Part shown: positions 48,636-58,974 of the stretch, piece after piece | Position numbering within the stretch: the stretch's first letter is position 1 | Layout of the letters: each line of letters opens with the position of its first letter | NCBI RefSeq assembly: GCF_029626235.1 | Contig: NZ_JARUBO010000005.1 | Location: 3,070,501-3,134,500 of the forward strand | DNA: 64,000 nucleotides | DNA from: Micromonospora sp. WMMD1120 | GTDB taxonomy: Bacteria; Actinomycetota; Actinomycetes; Mycobacteriales; Micromonosporaceae | Direction of reading: 5' to 3' | The notes under the pieces: generated by a model | The model's database searches: none | The model's input: the letters and a program-made list of their open reading frames with translations, nothing else | What the model was told of the DNA's origin: nothing | Translations under genes and position numbers: made by a program

Positions 48636-48696
48636 GATCGCCAGCGCCGGTCGGCACCGCCACCGGTCCAGCCGCACACGTGGAAGGAGCCGTGCC

Positions 48697-48882
48697 ATGG
48701 CCCTGGATCCGCAGTTGCTCGAGATCCTCGCCTGTCCGGACACGCACCACGCCCCGCTCACCTACGACGCCGAGGCGCAGACGTTGACCTGCACGGAGTG
48801 CGGCCGGATCTTCGAGGTCCGCGACGACGTGCCGGTGCTGCTGCTCGACGAGGCGCGCGGCGGCCCGGGGCAGCCGTCATGA
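48697..48882 (+). CDS. Trm112-like zinc-ribbon protein
   Basis: A 61-residue protein of the Trm112/YcaR family: ALDPQLLEILACPDTHHAPL, then LTCTECGRIFEVRDDVPVLL. The Cys residues (ACP and CTEC) form a partial zinc ribbon, and the FEVRDDVPVLL strand is the family end. Bacterial members act as small partners of other enzymes. GAAGGAG precedes ATG 48697, and the stop overlaps the SIS gene (ATGA), so a complex with that isomerase is plausible. Confidence 0.88.
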   Translation: MALDPQLLEILACPDTHHAPLTYDAEAQTLTCTECGRIFEVRDDVPVLLLDEARGGPGQPS

Positions 48883-50075
48883 TCGACGGTACGGCCGGGG
48901 TCAGCGGGCGCCGGGACGCCGACGAGGCCCTGCTCGACAACCCGGGTGCGTTGGCCGAGGCCGACCCGGGCGACATGCTCCGGCACACCGCGTCGGCAGG
49001 CGCGCAGGTCCGGGAGAGCGCCGCGCTGGCGGCCGAGGCGAACCTGGCGGTGCTCGCCGACGACGGGCGGCCCCGAGCCGTGGTCATCGCCGGCATCGGC
49101 ACCGCCGGGCGTACCGGTGACGTGCTGGCCACCGTCGCCGGGCCGCGCTGCCCGGTCCCGGTCATCGCGCACCGCAGCGCCGGCGTGCCCGGTTGGGTGG
49201 GCGCGGCCGACGTGGTGATCGCGGTGAGCGCGTCCGGACGCAGCCCGGAGGCGCTCGGCGCCGCCGAGGCCGCGCACCGGCGGGGTGCCCGCCTGGTCGC
49301 CGTCGGCGCTCCCGACTCGCGGTTGCAGTCGATCGCCGAGCAGGCGCGGGCGCCGTTCATCCCGGTGCCCCGGCGTGCCCCGGCACGGGCCAGCCTCTGG
49401 GCGCTCACCGTGCCGGTCCTGCTCGCCGCCCGTTCACTCGGGCTGGTCAAGGTCAACGAGGCGGACCTGGCGGAGACCGCGGCCCGACTGGACGCGGACG
49501 CCGACCGGTGCCGCTCCACGGCGGAGTCCTTCGTCAACCCGGCGAAGTCCCTGGCGCTGGGTCTGGCCGGCTCGATTCCCATCGTCTGGGGCTCGTCCCC
49601 GCTGGCCACTGTCGCTGCCCGCCGCTTCGGTGACACCCTGTCGGCGAACGCCCGCTACCCGGTGGTGACCGGTGCGCTCGGCGAGGCCGGGCGGGGTCGG
49701 GTCGGCCTGCTCGACGGTGTCTTCGGCGGGCTGGCCGAGGGGGAGCGGGACATCTTCGCCGACCCGACGGACGACGACGGCGACGCCACCCGGCTGCGGT
49801 TGGTGCTGCTGCGCGACGGCGGCCTCAACGCCGACGACGACACCGACGAGCCGCTCGCTGTCGAGGAGCGCCGCGCGGACGCGGTGCAGACCCTCGCGGA
49901 ACGTCGCGGCGTGCGGTGCGACGTGGTGACCGCCGAGGGCGGCTCGGCCCTGGAACGACTGGCCTCGCTGGTCGCCGTTCCGGATTTCGCCTCGATCTAC
50001 CTGGCCCTGGCCCACGGCCTGGACCCGATGGCCGTTCCGGCCATCACCGAAATGAAGGAGCTGTCGAACCAGTGA
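48879..50075 (+). CDS. SIS-domain bifunctional phosphoglucose/phosphomannose isomerase-like protein
   Basis: A 398-residue sugar-isomerase protein. The two SIS halves hold VVIAGIGTAGRTGDVLATVA and VVIAVSASGRSPEALGAAEA, the Ser/Thr loops that bind sugar phosphates. NPAKSLALGLAGSIPIVWGS begins the second half. It belongs to the group represented by Rv3256c, always between manB and manA. It may interconvert glucose-, fructose- or mannose-phosphates. The Glu of the isomerase active site was not confirmed by eye. It overlaps the Trm112-like gene (ATGA). Confidence 0.87.
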   Translation: MIDGTAGVSGRRDADEALLDNPGALAEADPGDMLRHTASAGAQVRESAALAAEANLAVLADDGRPRAVVIAGIGTAGRTGDVLATVAGPRCPVPVIAHRSAGVPGWVGAADVVIAVSASGRSPEALGAAEAAHRRGARLVAVGAPDSRLQSIAEQARAPFIPVPRRAPARASLWALTVPVLLAARSLGLVKVNEADLAETAARLDADADRCRSTAESFVNPAKSLALGLAGSIPIVWGSSPLATVAARRFGDTLSANARYPVVTGALGEAGRGRVGLLDGVFGGLAEGERDIFADPTDDDGDATRLRLVLLRDGGLNADDDTDEPLAVEERRADAVQTLAERRGVRCDVVTAEGGSALERLASLVAVPDFASIYLALAHGLDPMAVPAITEMKELSNQ

Positions 50076-50130
50076 ACGAACGTAGGGGGCGGCGCGGCAT
50101 GCGCACTGCCACGCTTGGCGGAGTGGTGGC

Positions 50131-51138
50131 ATGAGCGCGAACGGCGGGACGAAGGCGATCGTCGCCGCCCTGCTGGCCAACGTCGGCATCGCCGTCACCA
50201 AGTTCGTCGCGTTCCTGCTCTCCGGGTCGTCGTCGATGCTGGCCGAGGCGGTGCACTCGGTCGCCGACTCCGGCAACCAGGGCCTGCTGCTGCTCGGCGG
50301 CAAGCGGGCGAAGCGGGCGGCCACCCCGGAACACCCCTTCGGGTACGGCCGGGAGCGCTACATCTACGCGTTCATCGTGTCGATCGTGCTGTTCAGCATC
50401 GGTGGCCTGTTCGCGCTGTACGAGGCGTACCACAAGTGGCACGACCCGCACGGCATCACCGAGTGGCAGTGGTTGCCGGTGGCCGTGCTGGTGGTGGCGA
50501 TCGTGATGGAGTCGTTCTCGTTCCGGACGGCCATCAAGGAGTCGAACCACATCCGGGGCCACCAGTCCTGGGTACGGTTCATCCGCCGGGCCAAGGCGCC
50601 CGAGCTGCCGGTCGTGCTCCTGGAGGATTTCGGGGCGCTGGTCGGTCTGATCTTCGCGCTGTTCGGGGTGGGGCTGACGCTGATGACCGGTGACGGTCGC
50701 TGGGACGCCGCCGGCACCGCGATGATCGGCGTGCTGCTGGTGATCATCGCGGTGGTGCTGGCCATCGAGACCAAGAGCCTGCTGCTCGGTGAGGGCGCGG
50801 AGGCGTCCGACGTCGCCGCCATCGAGCGGGCGGTCACCGCCGGCCCCGAGGTGGAGCGGATCATCCACATGAAGACGCTCTACCTGGGCCCGGAGGAGCT
50901 GCTGGTGGCCGCGAAGATCGCCGTTCCGGAGTGGGAGAGCGCGCACGACCTGGCCCGTGGCATCAACGCCGTGGAGGCACGCATCCGCGCCGCCGTGCCG
51001 ATCGCCCGGGTGATCTACCTGGAGCCGGACGTCTACAGCGCGGCCGCCGCGCAGGCCGGCACCGGCGCCGCCGCCGACACGGCGGTGCCGCAGCCCCAGG
51101 ACGTGTCGGGCGAGGCAGCCGGGCGGCCCGGGGGCTGA
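50131..51138 (+). CDS. Cation diffusion facilitator transporter
   Basis: A 335-residue CDF-family metal antiporter. Six helices precede a cytoplasmic domain (about 215-310). Metal-site motif AEAVHSVADSGNQ lies in helix 2 and LLEDFGALVG in helix 5, where the usual HxxxD reads E-D. The loop KRAKRAATPEHPFGYGRERYIY is typical. It likely exports Zn2+, Mn2+ or similar. The last 35 residues are Ala/Gly-rich and disordered. ATG 50131 is 55 nt after the SIS gene and 3 nt separate it from manA, so it is in the man operon. Confidence 0.9.
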   Translation: MSANGGTKAIVAALLANVGIAVTKFVAFLLSGSSSMLAEAVHSVADSGNQGLLLLGGKRAKRAATPEHPFGYGRERYIYAFIVSIVLFSIGGLFALYEAYHKWHDPHGITEWQWLPVAVLVVAIVMESFSFRTAIKESNHIRGHQSWVRFIRRAKAPELPVVLLEDFGALVGLIFALFGVGLTLMTGDGRWDAAGTAMIGVLLVIIAVVLAIETKSLLLGEGAEASDVAAIERAVTAGPEVERIIHMKTLYLGPEELLVAAKIAVPEWESAHDLARGINAVEARIRAAVPIARVIYLEPDVYSAAAAQAGTGAAADTAVPQPQDVSGEAAGRPGG

Positions 51139-51141
51139 CGG

Positions 51142-52305
51142 GTGGAGCCACTGTACGGGCCGATCCGGGACTACGCCTGGGGATCGCGCTCGGCCATCGC
51201 CCTCCTGCAGGGGAGGCCGGTGCCCAGCGCGGGCCCGGAGGCGGAGCTGTGGTTGGGCGCCCACCCGGGCGGCCCGGCCACTGTCGACCGTGCCGGTCTG
51301 CGGGTCAGCCTCTGTGACCTGGTGCGGGACGAGCCCGGGCAGTGGCTCGGCCAGCAGGTGTCCGAGCGGTTCGGCGGTCGGCTGCCGTTCCTGCTCAAGG
51401 TGCTGGCCGCCGACGCCCCGCTGAGTTTGCAGGCCCATCCGGACGCCGAGCAGGCGCGGGCCGGCTACGAGGCGGAGGCGGGGCTCCCCGCGGAGCAGCG
51501 CAACTACTCCGACCCGCACCACAAGCCGGAGCTGCTTGTGGCGCTCACCCCGTTCGAGGCGTTGTGCGGTTTCCGGGACCCGGGGGAGTCGGCGGAGGCG
51601 CTCGCCGCGTTCGGCGTACCGGAGTTGGCGCCGGTGGTCGCCGCGTTGCGGGACGGGCCGGCGGGCCTGGCGACGGCGGTGCGGACGCTGCTCAACTGGC
51701 CGGTGGCCCGGCGGCACGAGCTGCTGGGCGCCGTGGTGTCGGCGTCGGCGGACAGCCCGGACGCGGAGCTGGCCCACCGGCTGGCCAAGGCGTACCCGGG
51801 CGACCCGGGCGTGCTGGTCGCGCTGCTTCTGCACCACGTGCGGCTGGTGCCGGGGGAGGGGATCTGGATGCCCGCCGGCAACCTGCACGCCTACCTCAGC
51901 GGCTGCGGGGTGGAGATCATGGCGGCCAGCGACAACGTGCTGCGCGGCGGTCTCACCCCGAAGCGGGTGGACGTCGACGAGTTGTTGCGGGTGCTGCGCT
52001 TCGAGGTGCTCGACGAGCCGGTGCGGGCCGCGCAGCCGGTCGGGCCGGGGGTCGACTGGTGGCCGGTTCCGGTCGACGACTTCGCGTTGCACCGGGTCCG
52101 CGTCGACGCCGCGCTGCCGTCGGTGACGCTGCCGCTGCCCGGTCCCCGGGTGGTGCTCTGCGCCGAGGGCTCGATCACGGTGGACGACGGGGCCGGCGCC
52201 CTGACGCTGGTCTCGGGCGAGGCGGCGATCGGCACGGCGGCAGGTGAGCCGTTGCGGATCGGTGGTGCCGGCGTCGCCTACGTGGCGACGTCCGGCCTGC
52301 GCTGA
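51142..52305 (+). CDS. manA: Mannose-6-phosphate isomerase, class I
   Basis: A 387-residue zinc cupin that turns fructose-6-phosphate into mannose-6-phosphate. Zinc ligands lie in LQAHPDAEQA (Gln, His) and SDPHHKPEL (Glu), with the last His in PAGNLHAYLSG. The start YGPIRDYAWGSRSAIALLQG and the helix WLGAHPGGPA are typical. The active-site Arg lies in LRGGLTPKRVDVDEL. GTG 51142 starts 3 nt after the transporter stop. With manB and manC it completes the GDP-mannose route. The 282-nt gap after it ends with a possible sahH promoter. Confidence 0.94.
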   Translation: MEPLYGPIRDYAWGSRSAIALLQGRPVPSAGPEAELWLGAHPGGPATVDRAGLRVSLCDLVRDEPGQWLGQQVSERFGGRLPFLLKVLAADAPLSLQAHPDAEQARAGYEAEAGLPAEQRNYSDPHHKPELLVALTPFEALCGFRDPGESAEALAAFGVPELAPVVAALRDGPAGLATAVRTLLNWPVARRHELLGAVVSASADSPDAELAHRLAKAYPGDPGVLVALLLHHVRLVPGEGIWMPAGNLHAYLSGCGVEIMAASDNVLRGGLTPKRVDVDELLRVLRFEVLDEPVRAAQPVGPGVDWWPVPVDDFALHRVRVDAALPSVTLPLPGPRVVLCAEGSITVDDGAGALTLVSGEAAIGTAAGEPLRIGGAGVAYVATSGLR

Positions 52306-52544
52306 CAGGGGTCAGCGCGAGCCAGTGCACAAGTCCGACTTTTCCGGAATAGCTTGACGGGGTTCTGGCGCAGTGTGACCCTATGAGTACGCAGCGTTAT
52401 CGCGACGACGGTCCGAGAACGTGCGGGGGAACCAAACCGGGGGGATGCGCGGGGCGGGCGGGGCGTGGACGGAGGGGTCCGTTCAGCACCGACCGCCCCG
52501 TGCGCTGTCTGTGGACCTACCCCGAGGCCCGTTGCCAACGCGCG

Positions 52545-52550
52545 TAAGGT
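52545..52550 (+). promoter_or_regulatory. -10 hexamer of sahH
   Basis: TAAGGT is followed by about 31 nt of leader with CAGGAGC before ATG 52588. A TTGACG further up (52354-52359) has no -10 at proper spacing. Confidence 0.35.
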
Positions 52551-52587
52551 GGAGGGTCGGCGTAGACATCGTTCGACAGGAGCTTTC

Positions 52588-54087
<1,500 letters not shown>

Positions 54088-54101
54088 TCAACGCGCAACG
54101 C

Positions 54102-54136
54102 ACCGGGCCGGCTCCGCACCCCAGAGCCGGCCCGGT
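54102..54136 (+). terminator. sahH terminator hairpin
   Basis: ACCGGGCCGGCTC (54102-54114) pairs perfectly with GAGCCGGCCCGGT (54124-54136) over a 9-nt loop, 15 nt after the stop. Confidence 0.85.
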
Positions 54137-54203
54137 CCGCCGTTCCCGCCCCCACGCCCCCCGCCCCCCAACCCCGCGCCCCGCCCCCAGCCCCCAACCC
54201 CGC

Positions 54204-54271
54204 GATCTTGCAGTTTTGGTCGGAGTTCTGCGGCCTTTGACCCGATATGACACCGCAGAAAGTGCAAGATC
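54204..54271. repeat. Palindrome family A, copy 4
   Basis: GATCTTGCAGTTTTGG (54204-54219) faces CAGAAAGTGCAAGATC (54256-54271). The left arm has decayed, but TTCTGCGG inside the loop can pair with CCGCAGAA at the right arm's start, giving an alternative stem. A C-rich tract (54137-54200) precedes it and a G-rich one (54275-54320) follows. It lies between convergent genes. Confidence 0.9.
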
Positions 54272-54314
54272 GCGCAGGGCGGGGGGTGCGGGGTGGGGGC
54301 GCGGGGCGGGGTGA

Positions 54315-54470
54315 TTAGGGGCGGGGTGTGCGGCGGGTGGGGCGGAACCACGTCCAGGCGCACCAGACCAGCCAGCCGATCGACACGGCGGTGGCCAGGG
54401 CCCGCAGGCGCAGCGCGCTGAGCAGCAGCACCACGGCCAGCACCGCCAACCACGGCAGGATTCCCCTCAC
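54315..54470 (-). CDS. Small membrane protein downstream of sahH
   Basis: A 51-residue frame, VRGILPWLAVLAVVLLLSAL at the start, is nearly all membrane helix (about 4-35), with a basic end WFRPTRRTPRP. Third-position GC falls off upstream of GTG 54470, which supports this start rather than the longer frame to 54950, which runs antisense into mtrA. No ribosome site is seen. It might be a real small envelope protein, or an open frame. Confidence 0.5.
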   Translation of the reverse strand: MRGILPWLAVLAVVLLLSALRLRALATAVSIGWLVWCAWTWFRPTRRTPRP

Positions 54471-54696
54471 GGCGGGGATACTGCCACAGTCGGCTGCCGA
54501 TCCGGCAGAGCTGGCCAGAGGATGAGTGGGATACCTGCGGCACTCCTCGGCGGCTGTTGACCGCGTCCGGTACGCGACAACCGGATCGGCCCAGCCTGCC
54601 GGTGGCGCGGGACGCCGCCGACGGGGGATCATGGTGCGAGCCGTTACCGGCTGACGCCGGTCCCACCGACCTGACCGAGGATGCAATATTAATCCC

Positions 54697-55386
54697 ATGA
54701 GAGCCCGCGTACTGGTGGTCGACGATGACCCCGCGCTCGCCGAGATGCTCGGCATCGTGCTGCGCAGCGAGGGGTTCCTGCCCTCCTTCGTGGCGGACGG
54801 CGAGCGGGCGTTGGCCGCTTTTCGCGACAGCCGTCCCGATATCGTGCTGCTTGACCTGATGCTACCGGGGATGAGCGGTATAGACGTCGCCCGGTCCATC
54901 CGGGCGGAATCCGGTGTCCCGATCGTCATGCTGACCGCCAAGAGCGACACCGTCGACGTGGTGCTGGGCCTGGAGTCCGGCGCGGACGACTACGTGGTCA
55001 AGCCGTTCAAGCCCAAGGAGCTGGTGGCCCGGATGCGGGCCCGGCTGCGCCGGGGCGAGGACGTGGCCCCCGAGATGTTGACCATCGGGCCGCCGGACAA
55101 CCAGATCAGCATCGACGTGCCCGCGCACACGGTGAGCCGCAACGACGAGGAGGTGAAGCTGACTCCGCTGGAGTTCGACCTGCTGGTCGCGCTCGCGCGC
55201 AAGCCCCGTCAGGTGTTCACCCGCGAGGTGTTGCTGGAGCAGGTCTGGGGCTACCGGCACGCGGCCGACACGCGCCTGGTCAACGTGCACGTCCAGAGGC
55301 TGAGGGCCAAGATCGAGCCGGACCCGGAGCGCCCGGAAATCATCCTCACCGTGCGGGGCGTGGGCTACAAGGCGGGGACCGGATAG
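54697..55386 (+). CDS. mtrA: MtrA response regulator
   Basis: A 229-residue OmpR-family regulator matching MtrA of mycobacteria and streptomycetes, which controls cell division, envelope and development genes. The receiver has DDDP at 9-12, phospho-acceptor D53 (VLLDLMLPGMSG), MLTAKSD and VVKPFKPKEL. The winged helix has VKLTPLEFDLLVALARKPRQ and HVQRLRAKIEPDPERPEIIL. ATG 54697 has no close ribosome site, but TATTAA (54687-54692) is 4 nt upstream, so the start or promoter deserves care. It is followed by its kinase gene 12 nt later. Confidence 0.95.
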   Translation: MRARVLVVDDDPALAEMLGIVLRSEGFLPSFVADGERALAAFRDSRPDIVLLDLMLPGMSGIDVARSIRAESGVPIVMLTAKSDTVDVVLGLESGADDYVVKPFKPKELVARMRARLRRGEDVAPEMLTIGPPDNQISIDVPAHTVSRNDEEVKLTPLEFDLLVALARKPRQVFTREVLLEQVWGYRHAADTRLVNVHVQRLRAKIEPDPERPEIILTVRGVGYKAGTG

Positions 55387-55398
55387 CCTGGTCGCACT

Positions 55399-57156
55399 GT
55401 GTCGACCTCGCCGCCCAGACCCTCCCCGAGCACGACTGCCCGCCGGCTCAGCGCCGGCGGGGAGTTCTGGCGCGCGGTGAGCGGTCGGGTCGCCCGGGTG
55501 GTCGGCCGCGTGCACCAGACCTGGCGGCGCTCGCTCCAGGTCCGGGTCGTCACCATCACGCTCGTCGCGTCCAGCCTGCTGGTCGGCGGCTTCGCGTTCC
55601 TGATCGCCGACAAGATCACCACCATCCTGCTGGACAACGCGCGCAGCGACGTCCGGCAGCGGGTGACGAGCGGCGCCAGCTACGCGGCCAAGCAGGTGTC
55701 CTTCTACGGGCAACCGCAGGAGGCGCAGCTCCAGGAGACCATCGACGGCACCGTCAACTACCTCGCCGGCGGCGACCCCCAGCAGACCAGCGGGGTGGTG
55801 GTGGCGATCACCGCCGAGGGCTACCCGGACGACATCCAGACCCGCACCTCCCCGTCCGCGAACGTCCAGGTGCTGATCAGCCCCGAGCTGCGGGCCGCGA
55901 TCGCGGACGGCAAGGTGGCCAGCCAGATCCGCACCGGCCGGCTCACCGGAGACACGACCAAATACCTCGTGTACGGCTCGCCGGTGCCGACCCGCTTCGG
56001 TCAGATCGAGCTGTACTATCTCGTGCCGCTGACCCGGCAGGACGTCACCGCCGCCGACGCCCGCGCCACGGTGGTGGCCACCGGGGTGGCCCTGGTGATC
56101 CTGCTCGGGCTGCTCGCGGCGCTGGTCACCCGGCTGGTGGTCAGCCCGGTCCGGGTGGCCGCACGGACCGCCCAGCGGCTCTCCGCCGGCCTCCTCGACC
56201 AGCGGATGGTGGTCAACGGCGAGGACGACCTGGCGCTGCTCGCCGCCTCGTTCAACCAGATGGCCACCAACCTGCAGCGGCAGATCCTGCGCCTGGAGGA
56301 GATGTCCCGGTTGCAGCGTCGGTTCACCTCCGACGTCTCGCACGAGCTGCGGACGCCGCTGACCACGGTCCGGATGGCCGCTGACCTGATCTTCGCCGAG
56401 CGCGACGAGTTCGACCCGGCGGTGGCCCGCAGCGCCGAGCTGCTCCAGGCCGAGTTGGACCGGTTCGAGGAGTTGCTCACCGACCTGCTGGAGATCAGCC
56501 GGTTCGACGCGGGCTTCGCCATGCTGGATGCCGAGCCGACCGACCTGGTGCCGGTGGTGCACCGCGTGGTCGACCGGCTGGCCGGCCTGGCCGAGCGGGT
56601 GGGCGTACCCATCGAACTCGACCTGCCGGGCACGCCGGTGATCGCCGAGGTCGACCCGCGCCGGGTCGAGCGGGTGCTGCGCAACCTTGTCGGTAACGCC
56701 GTGGAGCACGGTGAGGCCCGCCCGGTGCTGATCACCCTCGGCATCGACGAGACCGCCGTGGCGATCACCGTGCGCGATCACGGCGTGGGACTGAAGGCTG
56801 GTGAGGAGAAGCTGGTGTTCAACCGGTTCTGGCGGGCGGACCCGTCCCGGGCCCGGCAGACCGGCGGCACCGGGCTGGGCCTCTCGATCAGCCTGGAGGA
56901 CGCCCGGCTGCACGGCGGCTGGCTGGAGGCGTGGGGCGCTCCGGGGCAGGGGGCGCAGTTCCGCCTCACCCTGCCGGCCCGGGCCGGTGACCGGCTGACC
57001 ACCTCGCCGCTGCGCCTGGTGCCGGCCGACGTCACGCTGCCGTTCGGCGGCCCCCGCGACGGTGGTCCGCTGGCGATCGGCCCGGGCACTGGTGGGGCGT
57101 TGGCGATCGGTTCGACGCCGGTCGGGGACGGGGAGCGGGCGGAGGTGCGCTCGTGA
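55399..57156 (+). CDS. mtrB: MtrB sensor histidine kinase
   Basis: A 585-residue membrane kinase, the partner of MtrA. Two helices (about 52-75 and 225-250) surround a 150-residue extracytoplasmic domain. A HAMP segment follows, RLVVSPVRVAARTAQRLSAG. The H-box SDVSHELRTPLTTVRMAADL has phospho-His 315. The ATPase domain has NLVGNAVEHGEA and GGTGLGLSISLEDA. The C-terminal 65 residues are Gly/Pro-rich. GTG 55399 starts 12 nt after mtrA, and the end overlaps lpqB (GTGA). Confidence 0.95.
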   Translation: MSTSPPRPSPSTTARRLSAGGEFWRAVSGRVARVVGRVHQTWRRSLQVRVVTITLVASSLLVGGFAFLIADKITTILLDNARSDVRQRVTSGASYAAKQVSFYGQPQEAQLQETIDGTVNYLAGGDPQQTSGVVVAITAEGYPDDIQTRTSPSANVQVLISPELRAAIADGKVASQIRTGRLTGDTTKYLVYGSPVPTRFGQIELYYLVPLTRQDVTAADARATVVATGVALVILLGLLAALVTRLVVSPVRVAARTAQRLSAGLLDQRMVVNGEDDLALLAASFNQMATNLQRQILRLEEMSRLQRRFTSDVSHELRTPLTTVRMAADLIFAERDEFDPAVARSAELLQAELDRFEELLTDLLEISRFDAGFAMLDAEPTDLVPVVHRVVDRLAGLAERVGVPIELDLPGTPVIAEVDPRRVERVLRNLVGNAVEHGEARPVLITLGIDETAVAITVRDHGVGLKAGEEKLVFNRFWRADPSRARQTGGTGLGLSISLEDARLHGGWLEAWGAPGQGAQFRLTLPARAGDRLTTSPLRLVPADVTLPFGGPRDGGPLAIGPGTGGALAIGSTPVGDGERAEVRS

Positions 57157-58970
57157 GACGGCGACCGACAGTGCTCGGCGCGCTCGGCGCGGTGGTGCTG
57201 CTGGGTGCCGGTTGCGGCATCCCGGCCGCGTCCGACGTGCGGGTGGACGGCAAGGGCGGCGCCGCGACCGAGGCCGGGGTGATCAGTCGGGGCAGCGAGC
57301 CGCCGACGCGGACGGCCAGCGGCAGCGTCAACGAGGCGTTCGTCCGCAACTTCCTGTCCGCCGCCGCCGGTGAGCCGGATCGGGCGTACGAGCGGGTCAA
57401 GGCGTTCGTCGCGCCGGAGGACAAGACCCGGCTCCAGGACAAGAAGGGCAGCGAGGTCGCGCTGAACGTGGTTCGGGTGCGCGAGGCGGTCTACACGCTC
57501 AACAGCGACTCGACCACCACCGTCAGGATCAGCGTGCAGCAGATCGGCGTCCTGCGCTCGAACGGAATCCTGGCACCGCCGGTGGCGACCGAGACGGAGT
57601 ACGAGTTCGGTCTGCGCAGCGCGGCCTACAACGGCGGCGCCGACGAAGAGCGGGCCGGCCTGTACGTCATCAACCCGCCGAACGTGCTGCTGCTCAGTGA
57701 CGTCGCCCTGCGCCAGTACTACCAGGACGAGACGATCTACTTCTGGAGTTCGGACCGCACCCGCCTGGTGCCCGACCAGCGGTACCGGCCGCAGGCGGTG
57801 CCGGAAGACCGTCGGGTCAACGAGGTGGTCAAGTGGCTGGTCGGCGGCCCGTCCGACTGGCTGCGTCCGGGTGTCGTCGGGCTGCCCGACCGCACCGAGT
57901 TGATCAATAACGCCACCGGCGGGAACGGCCGGTGGGAGGTCAACCTGGACATGTCCGCCGACGACCAGAACAGCATCGACCAACTGATCACCCAGATCGC
58001 CTGGTCCCTGGGCGACCTGCCGGGCGAGTTGGAGCTCAAGATCCGCAACAACTCGCAACCGGTGGTGGAGCTGAGCGGGCGCCGGGAGTCCGTGGCGCTC
58101 TACCCGAACACCGCGACCCCGCAGCGGTTCGGCGTGTACGAGGGCGCGATCCACGCGCTCGACTTCGAGGGCGAGCCCAGCGGCCTGGTGCCGTTGGCGC
58201 CCGAGGTCAACCGCAACGTCGTCGCCGCGAGCCTGGGGCTCGCCAAGGACGAGCGCGTCCTCGCTGCGATGGTGGTCAGCGGCACCGCCAAGGGGCGCTA
58301 CCGACTCGCGGTGGGCACCGGCCCCGCGCCGGTCTCCCTGGTCAACCGCAGCGGCTCGGAGTTCTCCTCGATCAGCCGTCCGGTGTGGTTGCGTACCGTG
58401 GACTCCCGCCCCGCGCGCGGCCTGGTGGTTGCCGACGGGCAGCTCTACCGGTTCGACGAGACGGCCCGGATGTTCCCGGTGCCGCTCAACCTGCCCTCCG
58501 GCGCGGTCACGGCGGTGGCCGCCGCGTTGGACGGCCAGCGGGTCGCGCTGATCGTCGGGGGCCGTCTCTACGTCGCGGCGGTCAACCTGGACGGCGGCGG
58601 GGTCTCCATCGGCCCGCCCCGGGAACTCGTCACCTCGCTGACCGGCCCCACCGCTGTCGACTGGGGCCGGGAGGACCAGTTGGTGGTGGCGGGCTCGGTG
58701 GGTCAACCGGCGATCTACGAGATCAGCGTCGACGGGGCCCTGGAGACGCCGCTGCGGACCGACCTCGGCGCGAAGGTCAACCACCTGACCGCGTACCCGT
58801 CCAACCGCAGCGTGCGGTTGCCCAGTGGCGCCTACATGTACGAGGCGAACGGGGTGGCCTACCGCAGCAGCCCGTCGGAGCGGATCGAACCGGACCGGGT
58901 ACGCGGCATCGCGCCGGTGCCGGCCGGCGTACGGCCGAGCAATCCGACCGCGCCGTTCTTCCTCTACTGA
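57153..58970 (+). CDS. lpqB: LpqB lipoprotein
   Basis: A 605-residue lipoprotein that modulates MtrB signalling. The signal peptide ends with the lipobox LGAGC (Cys near 22). An N-terminal domain (SVNEAFVRNFLSAAAGEPDR) resembles the sporulation-type GerMN region. NEVVKWLVGGPSDWLRPGVV lies in the middle. A C-terminal beta-propeller-like LpqB domain (about 300-600) ends RSSPSERIEPDRVRGIAPVP. It overlaps the mtrB stop (GTGA). The three-gene order mtrA-mtrB-lpqB is conserved across actinobacteria. Confidence 0.94.
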   Translation: MRRRPTVLGALGAVVLLGAGCGIPAASDVRVDGKGGAATEAGVISRGSEPPTRTASGSVNEAFVRNFLSAAAGEPDRAYERVKAFVAPEDKTRLQDKKGSEVALNVVRVREAVYTLNSDSTTTVRISVQQIGVLRSNGILAPPVATETEYEFGLRSAAYNGGADEERAGLYVINPPNVLLLSDVALRQYYQDETIYFWSSDRTRLVPDQRYRPQAVPEDRRVNEVVKWLVGGPSDWLRPGVVGLPDRTELINNATGGNGRWEVNLDMSADDQNSIDQLITQIAWSLGDLPGELELKIRNNSQPVVELSGRRESVALYPNTATPQRFGVYEGAIHALDFEGEPSGLVPLAPEVNRNVVAASLGLAKDERVLAAMVVSGTAKGRYRLAVGTGPAPVSLVNRSGSEFSSISRPVWLRTVDSRPARGLVVADGQLYRFDETARMFPVPLNLPSGAVTAVAAALDGQRVALIVGGRLYVAAVNLDGGGVSIGPPRELVTSLTGPTAVDWGREDQLVVAGSVGQPAIYEISVDGALETPLRTDLGAKVNHLTAYPSNRSVRLPSGAYMYEANGVAYRSSPSERIEPDRVRGIAPVPAGVRPSNPTAPFFLY

Positions 58971-58974
58971 CCCG

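Noticed and set aside
52306..52587. SAH or cyclic-di-AMP riboswitch before sahH
   Set aside because: A CCGAGG...GTTGCCAAC-like stretch was seen, but the closing stem of an SAH riboswitch does not pair and the ydaO core could not be laid out.
54471..54950. Longer minus-strand frame (211 residues) extending from the small membrane gene into mtrA
   Set aside because: The extra part is antisense to mtrA, lacks hydrophobic or domain character and loses codon bias.
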